Source: Owenia fusiformis (taxonomy: Eukaryota; Annelida; Polychaeta; Sabellida; Oweniidae). Taken from it: a DNA stretch of 64,000 nucleotides. Shown piece after piece: positions 1 to 10,100 of this stretch; position 1 is the first letter of the stretch, and each line of letters begins with the position of its first letter. The position numbers and the translations under genes were made by a program. The notes under the pieces are model-generated. The model searched no databases. It saw nothing but the letters and a program-made list of their open reading frames with translations, and had not been told where the DNA came from. The stretch is from the NCBI GenBank assembly GCA_903813345.2, contig CAIIXF020000011.1:33286166-33350165 (forward strand). The letters are read 5' to 3'.

Positions 1-81
1 TTTTGCATGCATGCACAATTGCACATTCACTCTTCAATTTGTATTATGGTTTCTAACTGGTTTAGTAATTTGCTCTTTCAG
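1..81 (+). other. Intron tail of AGPAT-like gene
   Basis: Pyrimidine-rich stretch ending in CAG at 79-81, which is the acceptor for the first exon seen. The reading frame is open through it, but the residues do not resemble the acyltransferase, so it is taken as intron. Confidence 0.7.
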
Positions 82-3000
82 GGATCAAAGATCTATGGAA
101 AGGAGATGTTAAAATATGTACCTCTCATTGGTTGGGCTTGGTATTTCTCTGAAAGTATATTCCTTAAAAGGCAATGGGAGAAAGATCGAGAAATCATCAA
201 ACATGACATTGGAAAACTATGCGATTTCCCTAAAGATTATTGGATGACTGTAAGTGTCTCTACATGATTTAAAATTCTTTCTTTATAGAAGAAATTGTTG
301 TTTGCCTTACAGACTGACAATTGTGAAATATATCAATCATGGAATTACAGTACATGTACATTACTTTGAGCTTATATATTAAGTTTGCACATATCTTGCA
401 TCTCAATCAAAATTATTGAAAATCGATGATTTCATTTGTTATTAAAAATAAATTTTTAATGACTGTAGCATAGGTGCAACTTGAAATATGTTTATGCAGG
501 TGCTTTGAAATTAAAATGTTCTATTAATAGGGATACATTTTTGATGCAACCTACTCCTGTGATGAACTGTGAATTTATCATTTACACCAGATGCGTTCAT
601 GGTTTCATTTGATTTTTATGGATGTCAATGCATGTACATTATATAATCTCTCTCCAATGAGAAAAAATGGCCAAAAAATTGCCAAAGGTATAAAATTCTT
701 AAACACTAATGTGTAACCAATACTGTATTGTAAAATGTATGTTTACCATGTAACTGTATTTTAATTGTTTTTGCAATTGCTTTAACATGTTTTTTCTTTG
801 AAATAAAAAAATTAAATAAAAAAGAAGATAAATCAAGGTTAAATCCAAACCAACATTGCTTTCTAGATTCTATTATTCCCTGAGGGAACCAGGTTCACTG
901 ATAAGAAACATGCCGCCAGTATGGAGGTGGCCCGCAAGAAGGGTATGCCAGAACTCAAGCACCATCTATTGCCTAGAACTAAAGGCTTTGTTCTCTCCAT
1001 GTACGGATTAAAGGGAAAAAGTAAGTTAGAAATAAATTGCCGTCATCTATGTACTCAACAGCTATCACAGTATGATATTTAACTAAAGCTTATCATGGAC
1101 TTACTACAGTGACAGAAAACTAACATGATGGGTGCATTGTAATGTAGACTCTGATAGGCTATTTGGATTTTTCAATTAGTCATCTCCATAGTACACATTA
1201 TCTCAAATTTTTCCAGCTATTTTTAATGAATTGTGGAAAAAATATGAAAATTAGAATTCTTTTGTGCTTTAATGTATAATTACACACCAATTCTTTATCA
1301 CAAAAATTGTCTTCTCTTTTCAGTTCCTGCCATATATGACTGCACTATAGGATTCAGGAAAGATGGCGCCCCACCAAGTTTTTTCAGTATTTTAAATGGT
1401 AAAGCCTGTCGCTCAGAAATGTATGTCAGGTAAGGGACATTGAAAATAATAAATTGATATTATATGAATGGCATTCAACTGAGGATAAATAATTGTTGCT
1501 CTGAATTTAAGTCAAGGTTTAATTACGGTAACTTTATTAAGATAGTAAGGACACTGACTGTGAACCAGTGCATATTAAAACCATATACCTGTAGATCGTT
1601 AATATTGAAAAATAGCAACTCCAATTTTCTGCTTCAGCATAAACTTTTTAACAGTAAAGTTTTTAACAGTATTATGTGTGTGTGAAGTAATGCTGGTTCA
1701 CACTTTTCTTGAGACCAATCCAACATTTCATTCAGTTAGTGTGATGGCGAAAATATTTTCAAACATATCACTCACATTTGAATAATTGTGTGTATAACAA
1801 CAGCTTGTGGATTACAATGTATTTTGAATTGCCACAATACACAATGCTTAAATCCTAGGTTCATGCAGTTTATATATTATGGAACTAATTGTTGTTTTAT
1901 TTTAGACGCTATGCCACTAAAGACATTCCAACTGACACAGAGGAGGAGTGCGCTGAGTGGCTTCATCAGCTCTTCAGAGAGAAGGTAAATTAAAACAGCT
2001 GTCAAATTAAAGCAGTATTGTTTTGAGATGTTTTAAGAAAATATTTCCAATTCATAGTTACTATTGTAAATGCAATTATTAATAAAATCTGTGGTCAAAA
2101 TCAGAGGAATTGAAAGCTGGGATTAACGTATGCAAGTATGATCCTCCCAGTTGAGGGAAATAACTTTGTATCTATTAAGTTTTTAAAACTAAGTAGTAAT
2201 TAAGGCCATTTACACCTGCCGATATATATTCCAGAACTTTATTTCTACAATGTAATAATCTACTTTTTATTCAGGATGAGCTGTATGATGGCTTTGCAAA
2301 GAATGGTCACTTCACAGGGCCAAAGCATGACCTCCCACGTACCCCTTATGACCTCATTATCTGGCTTACATGGTGTGTCATACTGTCAGTACCTCTCTTA
2401 CATTACCTGATGTCTGTGTTCTTAATAGGAACATATTTACAACAAGTTACAGTTATTATAGTATGCATTCTAGGTAAGTGTCCACTGCAAACAGCAATAT
2501 CAATGAATTGACTGTACAGCAGGAATTCCATGGTGTTATTTCAATGGTTCTTTGCATATTTGTGTCCTGCTGTGATAATTCATTGCATATCGGTAAATCA
2601 ATTCAAGATTTACTGAAAACTGCCTAAAAATGCACACAGTCTGTTTGTAATGTAATGATATATCCTGTTTTATTAATTAAAGAAATGCAGCAACGTGTAA
2701 CTTACATGTACCATAGCAATAGTCTAAAATCCAAACATTCTGTTCTGAAATCCATCATGAAAAAATGCTCTCTTAAGCAGATCGATAAATTCCAATTCCA
2801 AAATCTAGGCTATAAGACAAGTGTTTCTCATATTAAGATGTTTTAAAGCTAATACTTACTAGAGGGAGGATTTTGATCCTTTGATGCTTTTTGAAATAGT
2901 CCAAACCATGAATCTCCAAGTTGATGGTGTTGAAGCTAACGTATCATTTTTCTTAATAATTGCATTTTAGATGTTGGAAGTTGTGTCACATTGACCTACA

Positions 3001-3109
3001 GAGGTTTATTTCTCATATACTTCCAGGTGCAGTGGGTATCCGTGCATTAATAGGAATCACAGAAACTGAGAAAGGTTCCGACTATGGAGCAGACAAGAAA
3101 ATATCATGA
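82..3109 (+). CDS. 1-acyl-sn-glycerol-3-phosphate acyltransferase, AGPAT3/4-like (C-terminal six exons)
   Basis: Coding exons 82-249, 867-1020, 1324-1429, 1906-1984, 2275-2473 and 3027-3109 (TGA at 3107) join in one frame (exon-end phases 0, 1, 2, 0, 1) with GT-AG borders, giving about 262 residues. The family transfers an acyl chain from acyl-CoA to lysophosphatidic acid, making phosphatidic acid in ER or Golgi membranes. Visible marks: YVPLIGWAWYFSE in the first exon, the acceptor-binding motif FPEGTR and LKHHLLPRTKGF in the second, YDCTIGFR in the third, and EEECAEWLHQLFREKD across the fourth and fifth. Two hydrophobic helices follow in the fifth exon, and the last has GVTEIEKGS-like ITETEKGSDYG. 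The catalytic HX4D motif lies upstream of the window. This pattern fits AGPAT3/4 better than AGPAT1/2; which paralogue cannot be settled here. No broken exon was seen. Confidence 0.93.
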
Positions 3110-3525
3110 GCAAAGCACAACACTTCAGGACAGTCATGCTTTATTTAAAAAAGATGTATCAATTTGTTTAGTATTCTTATGTTGAGACAAATTAACTAGG
3201 ATTTCAGAAATGTCACATTTTAGAGTAAAATGCCAAGTTGAATGACAGGATATTTTATGATACTGTTGTGTTATTTTATATTTATTATAATTAGTCTGAG
3301 CATATCATTCACTTCAGATCAATATAACCATCATAACCATTTTATTAAGATAAAGTCATAGTACAATTTTATATATGCAATGTGGTCATGCATGACTTTG
3401 TTTTATACTGAATGAAAAGGACAATTTGAGGAATATTTCAAGGATGACATTCATATGATGTAATAAGGAGCAATGTCATTTTATACTCAAAATATCAATG
3501 CAATTGTATACCAATATATATATAC
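3110..3525 (+). other. Start of AGPAT-like 3' UTR
   Basis: AT-rich sequence after the TGA with no protein-like reading frame. It runs into a mariner inverted repeat at about 3528. The transcript may continue to the poly(A) signal near 6505. Confidence 0.5.
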
Positions 3526-3527
3526 AG

Positions 3528-4135
3528 GGTGTCCAATAAATAAGGTAAAAGATATTGTAACTTTCCTAATATTGCACCAATCTTGATGAAATTTTCAGAG
3601 TTTGTAGTCCAAACCTTTTTACCTTTATTCTGTGAATTTAAAGCGTCTTCTATTTGATTGGCCAGAGTTGTGGTTGCTATAGCAACCGAAACAACAAAAA
3701 GGCGGGGCAAGTTTGTTTACGTCACAACTTTTCAAAACATATTTATTCTTTCTGGTAGCTGTATTCATACTCCCGGGTCTATAACTACCACAAATACAAT
3801 ATAAAAACAGTCCCAAAGTCCCATTGTTTTATGAAAATAAGCTATTCCACATAATGTCCATCTCTAGCTATACACTTCTTATGCCTATTCACCCACTCTC
3901 TAAACACACTTTCAAACCCATTCTTGCCCATTTCCTGAAGTCTTGCTAAGACATGTGATCTGAGTTCACACACAGCTATGCTCACTAGTGAAACTATTAG
4001 GGCACTGGGGCTACCCCTACCATGCTCACCCTCCTTATTCCTCTGACCTTGCACCCAACGACTTTTACTTATATGCAGAACTCAAGCGTGACTTGAGAGG
4101 AAATAAATTTGGAAGCACTGATTTTGTATATATAC
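3528..4135 (-). mobile_element. Scrambled mariner-family element
   Basis: TACAGGGTGTCCAATAAATA at 3526 is a typical mariner terminal repeat beside a TA. Next on the minus strand, 3842-3990 encodes a transposase C-terminus (WVNRHKKCIARDGHYVE, then TAG at 3842-3844). From about 3990 to 4130 the plus strand encodes HPPYSSDLAPNDFYL and LKRDLRGNKFGS, the block holding the third catalytic aspartate. In an intact gene these two blocks are on the same strand, catalytic block first, so the copy has an internal inversion and most of the N-terminus is missing. It cannot be active. Confidence 0.8.
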
Positions 4136-4140
4136 TCGCA

Positions 4141-4761
4141 CAGGGTGGGCCAAAAAAATGCCATTTTTTTTCAAAATGCTATAACTTTTTAAATTTTTGA
4201 TACAAAATCATAATTCACATACCAAATGAAACTTGAGGTTGTTATCTAGCCATTGATCATGAATTATACACTTTTATTTGAATAAAATATGTCACCAGCG
4301 TCTCACTTAAACATGTGGTGTGCCATGAGAAATAAGCATAATTTGCATAATGGTCCTAAACTGATACGCCCTGATGACCGCAAGCTAATAGCCTTTATTC
4401 AAACCCAAGTGAGTATAGGGCATGGGGAGGTCTCCAGGAGATGGTATGAAGGCACCCGATCTAAAAAATTGCTTAACTAAAGCTGGCAATTAAGACACAT
4501 TGAAAAAAATATAGCTAACATTTCATTGATACTGCTATATCAGCAAGGCGACTAAAACTAATATCTATCATCAAATGGGGTGGCGGACCAATTGAACTCC
4601 TCTTTTTAGATCAAAAATAATCCCAGTTGAAGGACTCATTACATTATATTATTACTGAGAACCCTTGGCACTATATAACTGCAAAATGTGGGGTATGTTG
4701 GTTTGAAAATAAAAAAGTTATAGTGTCTTGAAAAAAAGTGGCGTTTTTTTAGCCCACCCTG
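4141..4761. mobile_element. 621 bp inverted-repeat element, Tc1/mariner-like
   Basis: The ends are CAGGGTGGGCCAAAAAAATG at 4141 and its near-perfect complement finishing ...AGCCCACCCTG at 4761, about 34 bp long with three or four mismatches. TA follows the right end; the left flank reads CA, probably a mutated TA. Inside is a 63-codon plus ORF (4289-4480) with no recognised domain; no catalytic motif is visible. It lies directly beside the scrambled mariner copy. Confidence 0.75.
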
Positions 4762-6504
4762 TATATAAGAAAGATAGCACAAAGTAAAATTATTATGAAT
4801 GTACAGTTAGTTATAAAACCTATTGCTTGCTAGGGATTGGAGAAGTGTAGAGTTTTTGTGGGATATTTTAAGTTATTAAATCACTCTCATATTCTCCTCT
4901 CTCTTTGATTGGTCAATGTTCTACACATGACTAAAAAATAACAAGTGATATTCGAATTAAGCGAATTAAATGATTTTCACCAATCATGACTTAGTCCAGT
5001 GTATATCCCAATAGTACATTGTTATTATTCATATGACATTAATTTGTTATTCCATTAATGTGAATGAGGAATATAACAGTGAATAATGAAACAAATATTT
5101 AATTCAATTTTCGGTGAATACACAGGTATTCACCTCAATAGAATTAAATATTTGTATATTATATATTAATCTGTTAATTGGTACTTCAGAATATTTACTC
5201 TTGATTAGTACTTTACATATGGGATGTAATTTACAAATAACACCAACTGCATTTATTAGAGGGAAAATATATCAAGAAAGCAATCTTACTTTAAGATACA
5301 AAAAAATCAGGTACATGTATATCCTATTTGTTAAATTAGGTCAACATTTGAATTGTGTAATTCTTATTATTTTGTTATGAGAATGAAGATAAATGTCAAA
5401 ATGTTTTTCTCATCAGAACCTGTTTAAGTGTTCCATTTACAGAGGTTCATAAACATGGAGTCAATGGACCGCGGGACTTTTAAAAACCTGTTCCACTTGT
5501 GAGGTGTTCCACTTACAGAGTTGTTCCACTTAGCAGTTTCTACTGTAGACTAATTTTATTATTTTACATTTAGGCCTTGTATTGTGTAGTATGAGAATTC
5601 CTACTTCATATGATTCTGTGCTATGACATCTGTTTGTACAGGGAATCATATAATGCCATTCTGATAAGTGTGATTGATGTATAGGCGAGTTTGTTTTTAG
5701 TTATGAACTATTGATTCATGTACATGTCAAGCTGTATAATCATTGGATATGTTCAATATTTTGTTATAAAATTGATATTATATGGCTAGATTTTTGAAAC
5801 TGTATCTCTAAAGATACTTATAAATCTTGAGTAATTTCAAAGATATTTTAAACTATAAATCTTTAGATTAAATTTAATTGCATGGAACTGGTAGGGGCAT
5901 ATGTCTAAAGTTGATGGTGTTGTTTTCTCAACATTTCTTTTCAATTCCATGAATTAAAATGTTAATGCAACATGTAGTTGAGATAAACCTCAAAGGAAAT
6001 AATCACAGAATATTTATGCATGTTAAACAAGTAAATGTAAATGTATTTTAGTATCTTGAGAAAAATGAACCTCCTTTGACAGATATCATTGAGGAATCAT
6101 GGGAGTCAACATTCCTTGCCTAGTACTAGTATAGTATTATCAAGCCTAGGACAGCTCTTTGACTCTGCCTGATGAACAATGTAATACATAGAAGTGTGCA
6201 ATGATGTACATTGTTTGTATATACATCTACATATGTAGAGACAACTCATTAAGCTAGGTTTCTTTTACCACCAATTTGGGCATATTATGATTTTTCAGTT
6301 ATGTTTCTTTTAGGCCCTACCACTTTGAGGTCACAATGAGTGGAGTTAACATGATTGTAGTTACAATGAGTAAATTCAGTATTTGTTTCTTTTACCACAA
6401 ATTTGAGCTATATATATTGTTTTCATGTCCTTTCTACTGTTAGAATTTTCACTGTGATTGCTTAATGTTATGCTGTAATGTCATATTTTGTATAATATTG
6501 CACC
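4762..6504. other. AT-rich flank, probable long 3' UTR
   Basis: No coding pattern or strong structure was seen apart from the repeat at 5415-5549. It may be transcribed as the 3' UTR of the acyltransferase gene. Confidence 0.4.
5415..5549. repeat. 'Guide-like' dispersed repeat ending TACTGTA
   Basis: Degenerate units of about 15-20 bp (GTTCCACTTACAGAGGT, GTTCCACTTGTGAGGT, GTTCCACTTAGCAG) finish in TTTCTACTGTA. Related copies are at 15480-15575, 34235-34764, 46070-46250 and 63430-63612. Confidence 0.6.
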
Positions 6505-6510
6505 AATAAA
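6505..6510 (+). promoter_or_regulatory. Poly(A) signal, possible end of AGPAT-like transcript
   Basis: AATAAA followed within about 40 bases by a T/G-rich stretch (TATATTTGTTTTGA). It is the best-formed signal between the acyltransferase stop and the next gene. It would imply a 3.4 kb 3' UTR containing two transposon remnants; an earlier, weaker signal is possible. Confidence 0.4.
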
Positions 6511-7100
6511 ATATTTATGATTATAAAGTATATATTTGTTTTGATAAAGACATGAAGAATACAAATGGCAGGCCATAAGTTGGTTTAAGTCTAGCTTTAA
6601 GCCATTGCGACCCCACCACTACTTAACTACAAGCCCTCACACACAAGTGGGTAAAGAAAATAGACTGGCCCTTGTTACTTGACAACTGGGAGGAGGCAAG
6701 TAGATCTATACATGGCAAACTTTTATTTGAGACTTTTATACTCCTAAGGTCTTCCAGTGCACTTTCTAACCCTCTCAAAGTCTCAATACCCTAATTAATT
6801 CAACATGTTAAGTCCATTTTATGTCCCTTGAAGCTGTTGTCTATGGCCATGAGTCATGGTATATGATTTTTAAAACAGGTCATTGCACTGAACGGAAATG
6901 TTCTTCAAATAGGATTCCCAGGGTATTCCCCACAAGTAATGACGTCACATCTACTCCAGAAAGTAACAGAGCGGGAGTACTAAAAAGTCTAAGTGAAAAA
7001 TACAATTATTTCTCAAGATACGGATCACTGAATAGTCCAAATCTTCAACAACTCGAATAACAATATATGAAACAGCCATACGGTGAATTACAAGATCAAT

Positions 7101-10100
7101 ATGGCAGTAGAACGCATCAAATTAGACCAAAAGAAAAGAGGTTCTCTGAAATCAGAAATGTTGAGAAGAAATTCAAGGAGAGGTTCCAACTTTTTGCTTG
7201 GTAATGAACAACGTTCGGGCAGTTTAACTGACAGTATGGTTCAAATAATAAGCAAGTTGAGTAAATTCTACGCTGAAGCTATAGGCAGCAAAAACACCTT
7301 CAGAGTTACAGCCATTTTGCCGGATGGTACCCTCAGAAAGGTGAGTTTCAATTTTTAACCCTTTGAGTTTGACATTTGCATGTAATTCAGCTCTCCTTAT
7401 TATTTTCACAGAATCTGTATCTGATGAGAATTTATGCAATAATATGCTATGAATATTGATCTACTCTGTGATTTGTGACAATATTCATTCTGCTGTCAAA
7501 AGGGAAGTTACCAAGGATGTGTGTGTGTGTGGGGGGGGGTATTTGTAAGGCAATACATATTCAACTTTTTAATCAGAGTTTATGATACAACCAATAATAT
7601 TCCAATGCAGCAGCCATGCAGGCATTATAATGCACAACGTTGAAAATGATGTTGCGCTCAAATGAATGGAGTGTGCAAAAGAAAGACAATTTTACAGCAT
7701 TAACATGATGTACAGAAGAATGGAGAGTGTCCAAAAGTGAACAGGCTCAACTAAGAGTTTTCTCTTAAATGTGATTATTTGGACATTATCCCTAATTAGG
7801 AGATGGATATTAAATTCTTAGATATTTTTATGTTCAATATCCATGTTATCTGTCAGTCATATGCACTTGTTATTTCTTATTTCAATGTTGCTAGAAGATT
7901 GAAATTAACATAACAACATGGGAGAGGAATTTTGAAAAATTCTTATTTTACTTGAGGTGAAAGGGTTAATAAAACTCAGAGATATTCATATGAAGGGCAA
8001 TGAAATCTGACAACAACTTCAAAATTGCAGATATGAGCATGCCAAATACACACTTCAAATCAATTTTATAGCTACAATAATAATTAAACTTATCTAAATT
8101 ACTAGGAGTTTAGACCTATTTTAGCTCAGATCACAAATCAAATTGCAAGTAACTATTCTGTAACCAGACTTAAGTAATAATGATGAGATTTCTAGCTCTT
8201 GTTCATGTTGTCAGATACAATTTCTTGTTATGAATCATGAAATATTATGTCTGAGATTTCTTTTGCAAATCTCATGAAATCTTATATCATTATCTTTTTT
8301 TCAGTTTTCTAATTGAGCTAGAACATTAACCTCCTGCTTTAACCAAATTTTCAGTTTATGTAAAAATAAAGAAGCTGTATTTCCAGGGTTAACAAACAAA
8401 CAAGTAATAACTTGAGGTTTTAATAATTTGAAGTTTCTCTTTTGAGTGTTATTTCTGGTCAATGAGTTTATATTTCTCATAAAATAAATATATGGTAATC
8501 AATAAACAATTTATGGCAAACAATATATTATCGCATTTTCTTCTTGTTATAAAAGCAGAATAAACAAATGAAAACAAGAGGCAAAGTAATTTGAAACAGT
8601 TCAAAAGTTCCTAAAAATAACAGGCGATGTTTATAAAAAAATGAAGCATAAAAATTGCCTTTTGTTAGGGCTTTAATGAAACCACTAAGACTGGCTGTTA
8701 TAATGAAACAGAATATATTTTCAATTTCGATATATTTAAGAACAAAGTGTATACCGATCACATATTGATGGATGGGCAAAACAAGATAATGGAAAATAAA
8801 TGGTATGTTTTTGTTATACTCAAAAACCAGAACCCATAACGTTTTCCTTTATTAGCTTTCCATTCATGAATTCTTCAAATTACATTCATGTTTATTCTTA
8901 CAAATTAGAGAGAAGTTTATGTGATGGGTTTGAAAAATATAATTCTCTTAATGTGACATGTAGACAAAAATGCAAGTAATCGGTGTTTCATTATTTAATC
9001 TAACACGCGGAAAAGTAGGATAATAAAAAGTATACTTTATACAAGGGCGAGTCAATTGACCATGACTTTCTATGGTTTAATGATCTATGGCAAAATAATG
9101 TTAGAATAAACATTGGGTCAAGTAGTTCACCCAAGTTGACTATTGCTCATATTCTACTTTCATTACTGAGGCTACTTTTAAAATCATCAAGTTTTTGTAA
9201 TGTTTTCTGTCAACAATCTCTTCCTTGGATAAAGTGAATGATCCAGTCAATTAAAAAATCATCTACAAGTTATCAGAAGTTCAAATCTAACTTTAGATTT
9301 GATATTTCACCTTCAATGACCTACTCAGGTTCAAAAAAGGTCTTTTTTCAACTTGCTTCAAATTGACCAAATTATTTTTTCAAAATCGTCAACAAGTTCT
9401 CAGAAATTCAAATCTGACTCATAATATTATGAGCAACTAGGTGCTGACATTTTGTCATGTTAATGCCTTGTTTTATAATACTGTAGTCACTTCTAATAAA
9501 TCTGTTTTGGTGAACCAAGGCAAGCACTTGGAAATGTGAGCAATAATATCTGTTCTAACAAGTGACATAATAGCCTTTAAACTAGATTGACTTATTCCTC
9601 TTATTTCATATTTTTGGGAGAAAACCCCTAACCTGAGTGACCACCCATATTCAGTTTTATGATCTATCTCCTGTCAATGAGTATTGCAAAGTAATTTCTT
9701 TTTCATTCACTCCCATTAAAATCTATGGCCATATTTGACAAATGTTAAGTTATGTTATGAAACGTTGCACCAGGTTTTGATGAATTATGTCCAATGATGT
9801 AACAATGGTCATCGCAGTAGACTCTCCAGAAATAAATTATATTTTGATTCCAGTTATTTTTTCATTTTTGGTATTTTAACATATTTTGAGTTATATTCTT
9901 TTAAACTCAGACAGTGAACAGGCCCTTAACCAGAGGGGGATTCAAGTCCCCTGGCCAAAATTTCTTTCAAAATCATTCTTAGCACTTTTCAAGTGATTTT
10001 TGGCCAGCGTTTTCTATTGTGAACCCCCTGGATTTTTGTGAAAATGGACCCCCCTCACAGCTCTTGGTCGAAAGCTGTCTATGGGTCTGATGAACACCTA

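Noticed and set aside
6821-7060. 79-codon ORF just before the 7101 exon
   Set aside because: Ends with a stop 40 bases before the ATG, with no splice signal or domain; more likely promoter or 5' leader. Its last 25 codons are somewhat protein-like, so it is noted.
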